64,000 nt of DNA, taken from Paracoccaceae bacterium. Lineage in GTDB: Bacteria > Pseudomonadota > Alphaproteobacteria > Rhodobacterales > Rhodobacteraceae. The stretch covers positions 361,023 through 425,022 of the forward strand of contig JAUYQR010000015.1 of assembly GCA_030697175.1 (NCBI GenBank), given 5' to 3'. The translations under genes and the position numbers were made by a program. The notes below the pieces were generated by a model. That model was not told the DNA's origin, did no database searches, and saw nothing but the letters and a program-made list of their open reading frames with translations. Positions 19,900 to 29,974 of the stretch are shown here, in pieces. The first letter of the stretch is position 1. Each line of letters starts with the position of its first letter.

Positions 19900-21102
19900 T
19901 CAATGCGATAGTCCGAAAAGGTGAAAGGGTGCGTCGATCCGTGCCGACCAGCCGTCGGCAAACCCCGCCAAAGGCGCAGAAACCAGCGTCTCGCCGGCCC
20001 AGATACCCGGCGTGACTGTCAAGACCTCTCGCGAAATCCCCGTCGCGCGCCAGTCCTTGCAGACCCGCAAACCCTTGGCCCCCAGCGCCCGAACCGTCAG
20101 CCCCTGTGTCCAGGGCCCTTCGACCACCCAGCGCCCGTCCCACAGTGGGCCAGCGCCGGTTCCGGTGGCCTTCGTCTCGCGCATCAGCACGCCCCGCCGC
20201 AGACGGCAGCCCCACAGCGTCGCATCGCGCCCGTCGGTGACCGCCGCCGCCAGCCGCGCCACCGCATCGGCGCGCGGCGCATAGCCAGCGCGCGACACCC
20301 AGGCCAGTGCCGCCACCACCAGCCGCCGCCGCACCTCGCCCGGCAGCGCCGCAACCCCCGCCGCGTCAAACACCAGCGCCCCCGCCACCTCGCGCACAAG
20401 CCGCACCGCCGCCTCGGCCATCGCCGCGTCCAACGCCTCGCGCGCCTCGGCCAGATTGCGCGCCACGGTCGCCAGTCCCTGCGGCGAAATGCCAAGCGGC
20501 TCCATCACCGCCAGCGCCTTGCGCGCCCGCACCCGTGCAAAGCGGTCATTCTCGTTCGTCGGATCGTCGATCCAAGCGATGCCCTGCGCCTTCAGCCACG
20601 CGCGCAACTCCGTGCGCCCCGCCTCCAGCAAGGGCCGCACGAACCGCACGCCACCCTCCACCCAAGCTGGCCGCATCCCCGCCAGCCCGTCGATCCCCGC
20701 CACCCGCGCCAGCCCCATCAGCAGCGTCTCGGCCTGATCGTCGCGCGTATGGCCAAGGGCCACCACGCCGATCCCCCGCTGCACCGCCCAGTCCCGGATC
20801 AGCCCGACCCTCGCCCGTCGCGCCGCATCCATCAGGTTGCCACCCACCGCGCCATGCCGCCAGACCCGCACCTCGTGCCGCACCCCCAGTGCCGCACATC
20901 CCGCCGAGACGGCCACCGCCTCCGCCGCACTTTCCGCGCGCAAGGCGTGATCCACCGTCACCGCCTCGACCGTCAGCCCCGCCACCCGGCACAGATGCAA
21001 AAGGGCGACGGAATCCCCGCCGCCCGAAAGCGCTACTCCAACCGTCTGATCCATCGGCAGGGCGGCGCGCACCAGCCCTGTCAGCCGCGCCTCTACTGGC
21101 AC
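19900..21102 (-). CDS. tilS: tRNA(Ile)-lysidine synthetase TilS
   Basis: 400 residues from a GTG at 21102 inside the cpoB end. The PP-loop SGGGDS is at about 26-31, and the TilS core GHTRDDQAETLLMGLARVAG and IDDPTNENDRFARVRAR follow. The enzyme attaches lysine to C34 of the AUA-reading tRNA-Ile. The start was chosen because longer frames run through cpoB. The overlap with cpoB implies coupling. Confidence 0.94.
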   Translation of the reverse strand: MPVEARLTGLVRAALPMDQTVGVALSGGGDSVALLHLCRVAGLTVEAVTVDHALRAESAAEAVAVSAGCAALGVRHEVRVWRHGAVGGNLMDAARRARVGLIRDWAVQRGIGVVALGHTRDDQAETLLMGLARVAGIDGLAGMRPAWVEGGVRFVRPLLEAGRTELRAWLKAQGIAWIDDPTNENDRFARVRARKALAVMEPLGISPQGLATVARNLAEAREALDAAMAEAAVRLVREVAGALVFDAAGVAALPGEVRRRLVVAALAWVSRAGYAPRADAVARLAAAVTDGRDATLWGCRLRRGVLMRETKATGTGAGPLWDGRWVVEGPWTQGLTVRALGAKGLRVCKDWRATGISREVLTVTPGIWAGETLVSAPLAGFADGWSARIDAPFHLFGLSH

Positions 21103-21932
21103 TGAAATCCCTGCATCGCCACGCCCGATTGCGTCGCCGCCATGCTGCCCGGATAGCGCGTGCCCACCTCGGCCAGCGTCACGCACGCCTCCTGCACCTG
21201 CCCCAAGGCCCCCAGTGCCTCACCGAGCTTCAGCAAGGCGTCCGGCGCGAACGGCCCCTCCGGATTGCCCGAAAACGCCTCCAGATACGACCGCGCCGCA
21301 TTCGAGGTCTCGCCCAGATTGGTCAAGGCCTCGCCCCGCAGGTAATGCGCCTCCTGCGTCAGCGGTCCGCCAGGATAGGATTGGGTAAAGGTCGCAAAGA
21401 GCGCTTCAGCACCGCGAAAGTCACCGGTGCCGAGCACCTCCCTGGCCCGGTTGAAGTCTTCCTGTTCGCCCACCGCCATCTCGGCACCGCCAACCCCGGT
21501 ATCGGTGCCAACGGCGGTTTCCGTCCCGGTTGCCGGGGGCGGCGGCGCAACCGCATCGCCACCCAGAACCGAGGTTTCGCCCAGCGTCATCGGATCGCAG
21601 CCCTCGGTCGCCTCGCACAGCCGGAACTCGATGTCGCCCAGCCGGTTGGTGCCATCCGCCACCACCCGGTTCAGCTTCAGCTCGACCTCTTCGGTCCGCG
21701 CCGTCAGCCGCGACAGCTCGGCCTCGATCGTATCCATCCGGGTCAGCGCATCGCCCCCCGCGGCGCCGTTCGCCGCCGACCCCGAGGCGACCAGCTCCGC
21801 CTTCAGCGCGTTGAACTCCGCCGCCAGCGATGCAAGTTCCGCACGGATGTCGGCCAGGGTCTGCGCCCGGTCCTGCGCATAAGCGCCGACCGGACCCAGC
21901 ATCAACACGAAAAGAAGACAGAGCCGCTTCAC
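21093..21932 (-). CDS. cpoB: Cell division coordinator CpoB (YbgF)
   Basis: 279 residues from a GTG at 21932, one base after the pal stop region. A Sec signal peptide (MKRLCLLFVLMLGPVGAYAQ) is followed by a coiled-coil segment (about 25-75), a proline/threonine linker and C-terminal TPR repeats. In Tol-Pal systems CpoB couples outer-membrane constriction to peptidoglycan synthesis in the periplasm. Position directly after pal is the standard arrangement. Confidence 0.93.
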   Translation of the reverse strand: MKRLCLLFVLMLGPVGAYAQDRAQTLADIRAELASLAAEFNALKAELVASGSAANGAAGGDALTRMDTIEAELSRLTARTEEVELKLNRVVADGTNRLGDIEFRLCEATEGCDPMTLGETSVLGGDAVAPPPPATGTETAVGTDTGVGGAEMAVGEQEDFNRAREVLGTGDFRGAEALFATFTQSYPGGPLTQEAHYLRGEALTNLGETSNAARSYLEAFSGNPEGPFAPDALLKLGEALGALGQVQEACVTLAEVGTRYPGSMAATQSGVAMQGFQCQ

Positions 21933-21933
21933 G

Positions 21934-22461
21934 TCAGACCCCCGCGCCCGCCGCCAGCACCGTCACGGCGCGGCGGTTCTTGGCATAGCAGGCCTCTTCC
22001 GAACACACTTCCAGCGGGCGCTCCTTGCCGTAGGAAATCGTGCGCAACCGGCTCGCCGTTACACCCTGACTGATCAGGAAGTTCTGCACCGCCGCCGCGC
22101 GCCGCTCGCCAAGGGCAAGGTTGTATTCCCGCGTGCCCTGCTCGTCGGCGTGGCCTTCGATGATCGCGGCGTAGCCTGCGTTCGTCATCAACCACTGCGC
22201 CTGACCGGCCAGAACCTGACGGCCCTCGGGCGTCAGTGTCGACTGGTCCACCGCGAACAGCACGCGATCCCCGACGCGCTGGTTGAAATAGGCGATCGAC
22301 GCCGGATTGTTCGGGTCACCCAGACCCGTCGTGTCGATGCCGCCGGCGCCGCCAATGCCCCCGGCGCCACCGGCGCCACCGGCACCATAGCGGTCAGGAT
22401 TGTTACAGGCGGCCAGACCAAGCGTGGCCACCAGCAAAAGCGATTTTACTGCGAAACTCAT
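21934..22461 (-). CDS. pal: Peptidoglycan-associated lipoprotein Pal
   Basis: 175 residues. The lipobox LGLAAC follows a 20-residue signal; a Gly/Ala-rich linker with GGAGG repeats precedes the OmpA-like domain (VLFAVDQSTLTPEGRQVL, then the peptidoglycan-binding EGHADEQGTREYNLALGERRA). Pal anchors the outer membrane to peptidoglycan and binds TolB. AAGGAAG precedes the ATG. The 91-bp gap from tolB holds a strong GC hairpin. Confidence 0.97.
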   Translation of the reverse strand: MSFAVKSLLLVATLGLAACNNPDRYGAGGAGGAGGIGGAGGIDTTGLGDPNNPASIAYFNQRVGDRVLFAVDQSTLTPEGRQVLAGQAQWLMTNAGYAAIIEGHADEQGTREYNLALGERRAAAVQNFLISQGVTASRLRTISYGKERPLEVCSEEACYAKNRRAVTVLAAGAGV

Positions 22462-22518
22462 GGATTTCTTCCTTCTTATTGGCTCGATGGGCTTGAATTG
22501 CGGGGACTCTAGCAGTTT

Positions 22519-22545
22519 CGCGCCGCCAAGGGAATCGGCGGCGCG
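22519..22545. other. GC hairpin between tolB and pal
   Basis: CGCGCCGCC / GGCGGCGCG with a 9-base loop, immediately after the tolB stop. No T-run follows on either strand, so it may limit readthrough or protect the 3' end rather than act as a full terminator. Confidence 0.5.
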
Positions 22546-22552
22546 TCACAAT

Positions 22553-23902
22553 TCATGGCAAAAGCGGCGACCATGCCGGGTCCGATGCCGGTCCCTCGGT
22601 CGGGATCTGCTTCAGGTTCCGTCCGGTGATGTCAACCGACCACAGGCTCGCCTGACCGCCCGCACCGCTGGTCTCGCGGGTGAACATCAAGACACGCCCG
22701 TTCGGCGCCCAGGTCGGGCCTTCGTCCAGGAAGGATGCCGTCAACAGCCGCTCTTCGCTGCCATCGGTGCGCATCACGCCAATGTGGAAGCGGCCCGCGT
22801 TCTGCTTGGTGAAGGCAATGAGGTCACCGCGCGGCGACCAGACCGGGGTGCCATAGCGCCCCTGCCCGCCCGAAATCCGCTGCCCCTCGCCACCAGACGC
22901 CGGCATCACGTAGATCTGCGGCGTGCCGGTGCGGTCGCTTTCGAACACGATCTGGCTGCCATCCGGGCTGAACGAGGGCGCGGTCTCGATCGACGGCGCG
23001 TTGGTCAGTTGCGACAAGCCGCCCGAAGACAGGTTCAGCGCGTAGATGTCGGTATTGCCGCCCCGCGCCAGCGAAAACACCACCGTTCCGCCATCAGGGC
23101 TGAAGCGCGGCGCAAAGGTCATCGTGCCGGGTTGTTCATCCAGCGAGCGGCGATCAAGGCTGCCCACGTCCATCAGCGTGATGCGCGGGAAACCGGATTC
23201 GTAGCTGGTGTAAAGGATGCGGTCGCCGGTGGGCGAAAACCGCGGCGCCAGCACGATCGACGCGCTGTCCGTCAGATACTGCACGTTGGCGCCGTCGTAA
23301 TCCATCACCGCCAGCCGCTTCAGCCGCTCGTTCTTCGGCCCGCTTTCGCTGACGAACACCACGCGGCTGTCAAAGTAACCGCCCTCGCCGGTGATCTTGG
23401 AATAGACCACGTCGGCCACCTTGTGCGCCATCCGCCGCCAGCCCTGCGTGGTTCCGGCAAACTGCAAGGCGGCCCCCTCCAGCGTGGTGCCGTTGAACAC
23501 GTCATGCGCGCGGAACTTCACCGTGATCCGGTCGCCCGACACGCTGACCGCGCCGGTCACCAGAACCTGCGCGTTGATCGCCTTCCAGTCCTCATAGGCC
23601 ACCGTGCTGTCGAACGAGGTGACGCGGCTGATATGCGCATCCTCCGGGATCGCGCGGAACAAACCCGTGCCCTCAAGGTCCGATTGCACGACGCGGCTGA
23701 TCTCGCGCGCGTAATCGCCTGCCCCGCCTTCGTCGATGAACCCGGCAATCGCAATCGGCATCGGCTCGATCACACCCGACCCGATGACAATTCGCGGCGG
23801 CGCGTTTTGCGCCAGCACCGGTGCCACAGTGGAAAGCGCAAGCCCGACCGCAAGGGCCAGGGTCACCCCGACCGGAAGGATTGCGCGGAAAACTGATCTC
23901 AT
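22553..23902 (-). CDS. tolB: Tol-Pal system protein TolB
   Basis: About 449 residues with a Sec signal ([27 protein letters not shown]), an N-terminal TolB domain, and a C-terminal six-bladed beta-propeller. The propeller repeats show as [44 protein letters not shown] and [13 protein letters not shown]. TolB is the periplasmic partner of Pal. ATG 23902 and ATG 23911 are both possible starts; GGAG is ten bases from the first and only one from the second, so I prefer 23902. Confidence 0.96.
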   Translation of the reverse strand: MRSVFRAILPVGVTLALAVGLALSTVAPVLAQNAPPRIVIGSGVIEPMPIAIAGFIDEGGAGDYAREISRVVQSDLEGTGLFRAIPEDAHISRVTSFDSTVAYEDWKAINAQVLVTGAVSVSGDRITVKFRAHDVFNGTTLEGAALQFAGTTQGWRRMAHKVADVVYSKITGEGGYFDSRVVFVSESGPKNERLKRLAVMDYDGANVQYLTDSASIVLAPRFSPTGDRILYTSYESGFPRITLMDVGSLDRRSLDEQPGTMTFAPRFSPDGGTVVFSLARGGNTDIYALNLSSGGLSQLTNAPSIETAPSFSPDGSQIVFESDRTGTPQIYVMPASGGEGQRISGGQGRYGTPVWSPRGDLIAFTKQNAGRFHIGVMRTDGSEERLLTASFLDEGPTWAPNGRVLMFTRETSGAGGQASLWSVDITGRNLKQIPTEGPASDPAWSPLLP

Positions 23903-24003
23903 GGGCCTCATGCTCCGTTTTTTCTTTTCGTTCAGCCCGCCCTGGGCGTGGCAAGGAAGGGGTAAGACGTGGGGCAGGTGCCCCTTGCCTAACGCATGAC
24001 CTG

Positions 24004-25137
24004 TCATCTCAGCCTCATTCCATTGGGGTCAAAAACCAGATCAAGCACGCGCCAAGTGTCGTATTTGTCCGCCGGAAGCGGAATTCCGCCGTCCTGCGAG
24101 GCGCGCAGCACCGCCCGCCGCGCCGCGCTGAACGCGGTCGAGGTGGCGGCCTCGGTCGGCCCGTCCGATTCCAGAAGCTCGATATCCGTCGGCTGCCCCT
24201 CGGGCGAGAAACTGACCCGCACCACGATCGTCGTGCGCAAGGCGTCGGTCGACGCCGATCCAAGGTTCCATTTGTTGCCGATGGCGCTGCGCACATCGCC
24301 CACTTCGCCTGCGGTCAGCGGCGGCCCCTGCGGCAGGTCCGACCCGCCGGTGTCGCTGGTGGGGTCGCTGGTGTCCTCGGCCAAGGCCTCGGCCAGGGCG
24401 TCCGCCACCGCGTCCTCGGTCGGTGCCGCTGCTGCCGGTTCGTCGGCGGGCTGGTCCTGCGGTGCATCGACCGCAGCCGCCACCTCCGCAGCCACATCTT
24501 CCGGCGCGGGCTCCGGCGGGCGCTCGGGCTTTGCGCGCGGACGTATCGACGCGGTCATGCCCAAGGCTTCGGTCTGATCCCTGTTGGCCTCGGTCTCCAG
24601 CACCGTTCCGGTAGCCTCGGCCACGGTTGCCTCGGTCGGCTCTTGCGGCACCACAGGCTCTGCGGTCGGCTGGTCGCTGACCGCTGGCGTCGGGGTGTCC
24701 GAGGTCTGGGCATCCTCCGGCACGTCGGTCGGCACCGGGGCGACGATCTCGGCCGCGTCGGGCACCGCCTGCTCCTCCTGGCTGGGCGAGGGCAGCAACT
24801 GCTCCTCCGCCGCGGTCGGCAGGTCTTCGGGAACCGGCTCGGGCGCGGGTGTCGGCTCCACCACCGGTTCCGGCGCAGGCGCGGGCGCGGGCTCCGGTTT
24901 CGGTTCCGGCCTTGGTTGCGGCTTCGGCGCGGGCTCTGGCGACGGTGTCGGGGTCGAGGCCGCCGCCTGCAGCGCATCGAACTCCGCGCTCGTCATCATC
25001 GACACCTGGGTGACGATCACCTGATCCGCCGGCGCAGACGCAAACAGCCAATCCCCCAGGATCACCCAGAGGATCAGCCCGGCATGGCCAAGCCCGGAAA
25101 CCAGCGTGCCAGTCTGCACCCTTGGCTGCACCCGCAT
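24004..25137 (-). CDS. tolA: TolA-like energy-transducing protein
   Basis: 377 residues from ATG 25137, with AGGG upstream. One N-terminal membrane span (about 12-32) is followed by a long Pro/Glu/Ala-rich periplasmic arm ([20 protein letters not shown] repeats, about 60-260). The small C-terminal domain ends in [16 protein letters not shown] and [14 protein letters not shown], resembling TonB/TolA tails. The arm is Pro-rich rather than the Lys/Ala helix of enterobacterial TolA, as usual in alphaproteobacteria. It links TolQR to TolB and Pal. Confidence 0.92.
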   Translation of the reverse strand: MRVQPRVQTGTLVSGLGHAGLILWVILGDWLFASAPADQVIVTQVSMMTSAEFDALQAAASTPTPSPEPAPKPQPRPEPKPEPAPAPAPEPVVEPTPAPEPVPEDLPTAAEEQLLPSPSQEEQAVPDAAEIVAPVPTDVPEDAQTSDTPTPAVSDQPTAEPVVPQEPTEATVAEATGTVLETEANRDQTEALGMTASIRPRAKPERPPEPAPEDVAAEVAAAVDAPQDQPADEPAAAAPTEDAVADALAEALAEDTSDPTSDTGGSDLPQGPPLTAGEVGDVRSAIGNKWNLGSASTDALRTTIVVRVSFSPEGQPTDIELLESDGPTEAATSTAFSAARRAVLRASQDGGIPLPADKYDTWRVLDLVFDPNGMRLR

Positions 25138-25152
25138 CTGCACCCTGCGCCC

Positions 25153-25626
25153 TTAGTTGCCGCTGCCGAAGGTCGGTCCCTCGGCGTCTGTCACCAGACC
25201 GATCTCGTTGAAACCGCCCGCGTTAAGGGCGCCCATCACCTGCGCCACCCGCTCATACGGGATCGACCCGTCGGCGCGCAAGAACACCTTCTTCGACGTC
25301 CGCTCCGCCGCGATCGCCTGCAACTTCGGGATCATCTCGCCGTCCGCCACCTCGGTGTTCTGGATCGACAGCGCGCCCGCCGCGGTGATGCTGATCGTGA
25401 GCGGCTCTTCCTGCTCGGTCGGCAAGGCGCTTGCCGCCGTCTTCGGCAATTCCACCGGCACACCCACCGTCAGCATCGGGGCGGCCACCATGAAGATGAT
25501 CAGCAGCACCAGCATCACGTCAACAAACGGCGTGACGTTGATCTCGCTCATCGCCGCCGCCTTGCCGCGACGCCGCCCCCGGCGCCCGCCGCCACCGCCG
25601 CCGCCCTTGATGACCCCGGCCACCAC
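25153..25626 (-). CDS. tolR: Tol-Pal system protein TolR
   Basis: 157 residues from GTG 25626. The N-terminal Gly/Arg-rich cytoplasmic leader is followed by the diagnostic MSEINVTPFVDVMLVLLIIFMV span, with the Asp that carries protons, then a periplasmic domain. TolR forms the proton-driven motor with TolQ. Three bases separate it from the tolQ stop. Confidence 0.96.
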   Translation of the reverse strand: MVAGVIKGGGGGGGRRGRRRGKAAAMSEINVTPFVDVMLVLLIIFMVAAPMLTVGVPVELPKTAASALPTEQEEPLTISITAAGALSIQNTEVADGEMIPKLQAIAAERTSKKVFLRADGSIPYERVAQVMGALNAGGFNEIGLVTDAEGPTFGSGN

Positions 25627-25629
25627 GGC

Positions 25630-26325
25630 TCAGGCGTCCAACTGGCGCGACAGGATCGTCGCGAACTCGTCGGCAAAACCTTCATAGCCGCCAAGGATGC
25701 GCTCGCTGTCCGAATTCAGCTTGTTGTAGAACACCACCGCCGGGATCGCCGCGATCAGGCCGACGCCCGTCGCCAGCAGCGCCTCGGCGATACCCGGCGC
25801 CACCACCGCAAGGTTGGTGTTCTGGGAAATCGCGATCTGCTCGAAACTGTGCTTGATGCCCCAGACCGTGCCGAACAACCCGATGAACGGCGCGGTCGAT
25901 CCCGTCGTTGCCAGAAACGACAGCCCGTTGTTCAGCCGCTCGCTTTCGCGGTTGATCGCCACATCCATCGCCCGGTCGATCCGCGCCTGAGCGCCTGCGA
26001 TCAGCCCGCCGTCCTGCTTGTGGCTGCGGCGCCATTCCAGCATCCCGGCGGCAAAGATCTTTTCCGATTGCCCCTGCGGGTCCGGCCCGATCTTCTCGAA
26101 CAACTCGTCCAGGGGCTCGCCCGACCAGAACGCCCGGTCAAACACCGTCGCCTCGCCACGCGCCTTGCGGAACATGATGTGCTTTTGAATGATGATCGCC
26201 CAGGACCAGAACGACATGACCATCAGCATGATCATGACGACCTTAACCGTCAGCGTCGCGCGTGCAAAAAGGGCGAGCAGGGAGAAGTCAATCTCCTGCG
26301 CCATCGCAAGGGTGTCCGTTTCCAT
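25630..26325 (-). CDS. tolQ: Tol-Pal system protein TolQ
   Basis: 231 residues of the MotA/TolQ/ExbB family with three membrane spans. The cytoplasmic loop and the conserved FIGLFGTVWGIKHSF and AIPAVVFYN segments are present. It is the stator-like channel of the Tol motor. It is the first tol gene; ybgC ends 119 bp... upstream on the other side lies the 26326-26443 gap that separates it from ybgC on the same strand, which may hold a promoter. Confidence 0.97.
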   Translation of the reverse strand: METDTLAMAQEIDFSLLALFARATLTVKVVMIMLMVMSFWSWAIIIQKHIMFRKARGEATVFDRAFWSGEPLDELFEKIGPDPQGQSEKIFAAGMLEWRRSHKQDGGLIAGAQARIDRAMDVAINRESERLNNGLSFLATTGSTAPFIGLFGTVWGIKHSFEQIAISQNTNLAVVAPGIAEALLATGVGLIAAIPAVVFYNKLNSDSERILGGYEGFADEFATILSRQLDA

Positions 26326-26443
26326 TACGCCTGCTCTTGTTGATCGGGCCGTTATTCGGCTCCGTTACCCGTGATTCTATCAAGGTTACAGGGCGAATGC
26401 CAACACAAGTCTGCGTGCAGCGGGGATTTGCCGCCCGACCGCG

Positions 26444-26845
26444 CTAATGCACCTGCCCCAGCAGCCGCAGCCGAACCTGCGGTGGCACCCGCGCCGCAGC
26501 CCCCGTCTCGCTCAGGCAGACCAGCGTCACAACCGCCGAAAACAGCCGCTCACCCCCCCGGCTGATGGTCTGCACCAGCACCAGCCGCGCGCCGGTTGCC
26601 GCCTGCAACACCGTCTCCACCACCAGATCATCGGCAAACTTCGCAGGCCGCAGGTAATCCGCCTCCACCCGCCGGACGGCAAAGACGATGCCATCAGATG
26701 CCCGCAGCGCCATCTGGTCGATGCCCAGGGACGCCACCCATTCCGTCCGCGCCCGTTCGATGAACTTCAGGTAATTCGCGTAATAGACGATCCCGGCAAG
26801 GTCAGTATCCTCATAGTAGACGCGCAGGGAAAACTGGTGGGCCAC
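26444..26845 (-). CDS. ybgC: Tol-Pal-associated acyl-CoA thioesterase YbgC
   Basis: 133 residues from GTG 26845, chosen because GGAG lies six bases before it; a TTG at 26860 would add five residues without a ribosome site. The hot-dog fold motif YYEDTDLAGIVYYANYLKFIERAR includes the catalytic Asp. YbgC hydrolyses short acyl-CoA or acyl-ACP thioesters and always accompanies tolQRAB. Confidence 0.94.
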   Translation of the reverse strand: MAHQFSLRVYYEDTDLAGIVYYANYLKFIERARTEWVASLGIDQMALRASDGIVFAVRRVEADYLRPAKFADDLVVETVLQAATGARLVLVQTISRGGERLFSAVVTLVCLSETGAAARVPPQVRLRLLGQVH

Positions 26846-26892
26846 GCTTGTCTCCGGCAAATACGGCCCGCCAGCCTTAGCGCGCCCCGCGC

Positions 26893-26980
26893 CGTGCCGT
26901 CAAAGCCCCTTGCGCCGGGCGCGGCAAAGCCCCTTGTGCCGTGCCGTCAAGGCCCCTTGTGCCGACCTGCGCAAAGCCCC
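26893..26980. repeat. Imperfect 23-bp tandem repeat, about 3.6 copies
   Basis: Units share the core CAAAGCCCCTTGTGCCG or CAAGGCCCCTTGTGCCG and end in a partial copy at GCGCAAAGCCCC. It lies between ybgC and creA, upstream of the creA start. Confidence 0.7.
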
Positions 26981-27012
26981 ACCTTCACACCCTCCCCGAT
27001 CCGAGGTTCCCC

Positions 27013-27459
27013 ATGCGCGCGCCCCTTCTCGCCATCATCTCCCTCATCGCCTCCCCCGCCCTTGCCGAAGAGGTCGGCCGCGTCGGCGTCGACTGGGTCG
27101 GCAACGACGTGGTGATCGAAGCCTTCCCCGATCCTGCCGTGCAGGGCGTCACCTGCCACATCGCCTATTTCGAACGCTCGGTGTTCGACCGGCTGCAACA
27201 GGGCAACTGGTTCGAAGACCCGTCCTATTCTGCCGTCGATTGCGTGCAGACCGGCCCGATCACCCTTGGTGACATCGACCGCGGCCCGGAAGGCGAGGAT
27301 ATCTTCTCCGAACGCCAGTCCCTGATCCTGAAGGCCGTCCGCGTGACCCGCATTCTCGACGAGTCGAGCAACAGCCTCGTCTACCTCGCCCACGCCTCCG
27401 AGGTGACGCAAGGCTCGGGCAAGATGTCGCTGTCGGTGATCCCGCTCACCGCGCCCTGA
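27013..27459 (+). CDS. creA: CreA family protein
   Basis: 148 residues from ATG 27013. A cleavable signal (MRAPLLAIISLIASPALAEE) precedes the CreA domain, recognised by VGNDVVIEAFPDPAVQGVTCHIAYFERS and the later SIILKAVRVTR-like segment. It is a conserved periplasmic protein of unknown role. The upstream 23-bp repeats occupy its leader. Confidence 0.9.
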   Translation: MRAPLLAIISLIASPALAEEVGRVGVDWVGNDVVIEAFPDPAVQGVTCHIAYFERSVFDRLQQGNWFEDPSYSAVDCVQTGPITLGDIDRGPEGEDIFSERQSLILKAVRVTRILDESSNSLVYLAHASEVTQGSGKMSLSVIPLTAP

Positions 27460-27464
27460 CAGGG

Positions 27465-28097
27465 TCAGGCAACGCGCCCGATCCGCGCCGCCAGCCGCAG
27501 CGCGTGGCTCGCGTCCCGCGCCATCACCGGCAAGACCGGGTCATAGGCCGCCCGGATCACCGCGCCGATCTCGGGCCGCAGGATCACCTGATCGCCCACC
27601 CGGCCCAAGGGCGAGGTGTCGGTAAACGCCCGGTCCGACCACAACAGCATCGTCTGCACCGCTTGCGCCAGCGCCAGCACCTCGGCCGGCACCACGCTCA
27701 GATGCGCGTCCATCCGCAGGAACACGAAAGCCGCCCTGATCGCCCCGTCGGGATCAAACCGGAAGATGCGGTATTGGTTCGCGTCTGCAACCGTCAGCCT
27801 GTCGCACAACGGGCGCAGTTCCGGCACCAACCGGTCCAGGTCCGGCACCTCAGGCAACTCGGCCCAGTCGCGCACGAAGAACACCATCAGGTTCGCGCCC
27901 AGTTCCGGGTCGGTCTCGGCCATCCTGTGGCCGGCCAGCGTCACCACCGCTTCGAAGGCCCCCTTGATGATGGGCAGCGTCTCCGCCTCCACCCCGAACA
28001 CCACCGGCACGATCGGTCGCCCCCAGCGCGCGAACAGATACTGCCCGTCGCCGCGCGTGAACAACGCCTGCACCGCCTCTGGCCCCAACGCTTCCAT
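27465..28097 (-). CDS. Conserved hypothetical protein, rhodobacterial
   Basis: 210 residues from ATG 28097, with GGGGTGG just upstream; I do not recognise a named family. The product is soluble, mixed alpha/beta, with no signal or membrane span. The central part (LMVFFVRDWAELPEVPDLDRLVPEL) and C-terminal part (DQVILRPEIGAVIRAAYDPVLPVMARD) look like a compact enzyme or binding fold. It converges with creA (6-bp gap) and lies downstream of ruvB on the same strand, separated by a palindromic element. Confidence 0.75.
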   Translation of the reverse strand: MEALGPEAVQALFTRGDGQYLFARWGRPIVPVVFGVEAETLPIIKGAFEAVVTLAGHRMAETDPELGANLMVFFVRDWAELPEVPDLDRLVPELRPLCDRLTVADANQYRIFRFDPDGAIRAAFVFLRMDAHLSVVPAEVLALAQAVQTMLLWSDRAFTDTSPLGRVGDQVILRPEIGAVIRAAYDPVLPVMARDASHALRLAARIGRVA

Positions 28098-28213
28098 GTG
28101 CCACCCCTGATGCAACCCGGGCGCAGCCTTAGCGCTGCCCGTTGCCCCAAATCAAGGCACAGAACGCGCCGCCAGAGATCGCAAAGGCTTAACAAAGCCT
28201 GAACCGCCACCCC

Positions 28214-28260
28214 AACCCATTGATTTCATTGATACCAGAAAATGTCCCACCGTGGGACAC
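28214..28260. repeat. Composite palindromic element, copy 1 (AACCCATTGA plus TGTCCCAC-C-GTGGGACA)
   Basis: The palindrome is at 28243-28259, three to five bases past the ruvB stop on the minus strand; AACCCATTGA is at 28214-28223. The same two parts with nearly identical spacing recur after aroA (56793-56839). On the minus strand the hairpin is followed by TTTTCT, so it could also act as a terminator for ruvB. Confidence 0.7.
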
Positions 28261-28264
28261 GGGC

Positions 28265-29305
28265 TCACGGCTCGAACAGATCCGCCTGCCCCGCCTTTCC
28301 GGGTTCGGGCGCTTTTGGCGGCTCCATCCCCAGATGCCGCCAGGCTTTCATCCCCAGCATCCGCCCCCTCGGCGTCCGCAAGATCAGCCCCTGCTGCAAG
28401 AGGTAAGGCTCGATCACCTCCTCGATCGCATCCCTCGGCTCGGACAAGGCCGCCGCGATCGTCTCCACCCCCACCGGCCCGCCACCATAATTCTCGGCCA
28501 GCAGCGTCAGATACCGCCGGTCGGCCCCGTCCAGCCCCAACTGGTCCACCCCCAGCCGCGTCAACGCCCGGTCGGCCAAGGCCCGGCTGATCTTGCCGCC
28601 CTCCTCGACCAGCGCAAAGTCCACCACCCGCCGCAACAGGCGCCCCGCAATCCGCGGCGTCCCCCGCGCCCGCCGGGCAATCTCGCGGCAGCCCTCCGGC
28701 GCCGCCTCGACCCCCATCAACCGCGCCCCCCGGCTGACGATCTCGAACAACTCCGCATCGCTGTAAAACTCCAGCCGCGTCGGTATCCCGAACCGGTCAC
28801 GAAGCGGCGTTGTCAGCAACCCCAGTCGCGTCGTCGCCCCGACCAGCGTGAAGGGCTGCAAATCAATCCGCACCGTCCGCGCCGCCGGCCCCTCTCCGAT
28901 CACCAGATCCAGCGCGAAATCCTCCAGCGCCGGATACAGCACCTCCTCCACCACCGGCGACAGCCGATGAATCTCGTCGATGAACAGCACATCGCGCGGC
29001 TCAAGATTGGTCAGGATCGCCGCCAGATCGCCGGGCCTGGCCAGCACCGGCCCCGAGGTCATGCGAAAGCCCACCCCCAACTCCCGCGCCATGATCTGCG
29101 CCAGCGTGGTCTTGCCCAGCCCGGGAGGCCCGTGAAACAGCGTGTGATCCATCGCCTCGCCCCGCATCCGGGCGCTGGCGATGAACACCGCAAGGTTCGC
29201 CCGCGCTTCCACCTGCCCGATGAACTCGGCCAGCATCTGAGGGCGCAAGGCACGGTCCATGTCCTCGGGCAGCTTTTCGGGGCGCAATGCGGGATCGGGT
29301 TCCAT
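28265..29305 (-). CDS. ruvB: Holliday junction DNA helicase RuvB
   Basis: 346 residues. Walker A GPPGLGKT is at 59-66, Walker B FIDEIH near 108-113, sensor and arginine-finger regions follow ([18 protein letters not shown]), and the winged helix closes the protein. RuvB is the hexameric motor for branch migration. It is 3 bp from ruvA in a ruvCAB operon. Confidence 0.98.
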   Translation of the reverse strand: MEPDPALRPEKLPEDMDRALRPQMLAEFIGQVEARANLAVFIASARMRGEAMDHTLFHGPPGLGKTTLAQIMARELGVGFRMTSGPVLARPGDLAAILTNLEPRDVLFIDEIHRLSPVVEEVLYPALEDFALDLVIGEGPAARTVRIDLQPFTLVGATTRLGLLTTPLRDRFGIPTRLEFYSDAELFEIVSRGARLMGVEAAPEGCREIARRARGTPRIAGRLLRRVVDFALVEEGGKISRALADRALTRLGVDQLGLDGADRRYLTLLAENYGGGPVGVETIAAALSEPRDAIEEVIEPYLLQQGLILRTPRGRMLGMKAWRHLGMEPPKAPEPGKAGQADLFEP

Positions 29306-29308
29306 CGC

Positions 29309-29974
29309 TTACCTCGGCGCCAGCAATTTCAGGCTGGCGCGGATCAGCGTCGCGGTGTCCGCCTCCGGCTGCTCGCCCGCCACGGTCGCCACCGCCTGCG
29401 CCGCATCGCCCTGCCCGTAGCCAAGGTTCAACAGCGCTGACAACGCATCCGCCGTCACCGCCGCCCGCGCCGCCCCTGCGGCGGGCCTTGGCGCGGCACG
29501 CGGCGCCTCGGCCTCGATCACCACGTCGTCCGCCCCCGCCGCGGCGGCCAGCGACACCCCCGCCGCCATCACCCCCGGCGCCTTGGCCTTCAACTCCAAT
29601 ATCACCCGCTGCGCCAGCTTCGGCCCGACCCCCGGCGCGGACTGGATCGCCCGCGCGTCGCCCAGCGTAATCGCCCGCGCAGCACCTTCTGCCCCCAGCG
29701 TGCCAAGGATCGCCATCGCGGCCTTTGCCCCCACACCCTGCACCGTGGTCAACAGCCTGTGCCATTCCTTTTCCAGCATCGTCGGAAAACCGAAAAGCTG
29801 CAGCAGATCCTCCCGCACCAGCAGCTCGGTATAAAGACTGACCGCTTCACCAAGCCCCGGCATCCCCGCCAGCGTCCGGTCGCTGACATGCACGATATAC
29901 CCGACGCCGCGCACGTCGATCAGCACATGGTCGGCACCGCGCCAGTCCAGCCGCCCGGAAATCCTGCCGATCAT
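29309..29974 (-). CDS. ruvA: Holliday junction branch migration protein RuvA
   Basis: 221 residues: OB domain ([11 protein letters not shown]...), two helix-hairpin-helix motifs ([30 protein letters not shown]), an Ala-rich flexible linker and a C-terminal UBA-like domain that contacts RuvB. The 4-bp ATGA overlap with ruvC indicates coupling. Confidence 0.97.
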   Translation of the reverse strand: MIGRISGRLDWRGADHVLIDVRGVGYIVHVSDRTLAGMPGLGEAVSLYTELLVREDLLQLFGFPTMLEKEWHRLLTTVQGVGAKAAMAILGTLGAEGAARAITLGDARAIQSAPGVGPKLAQRVILELKAKAPGVMAAGVSLAAAAGADDVVIEAEAPRAAPRPAAGAARAAVTADALSALLNLGYGQGDAAQAVATVAGEQPEADTATLIRASLKLLAPR

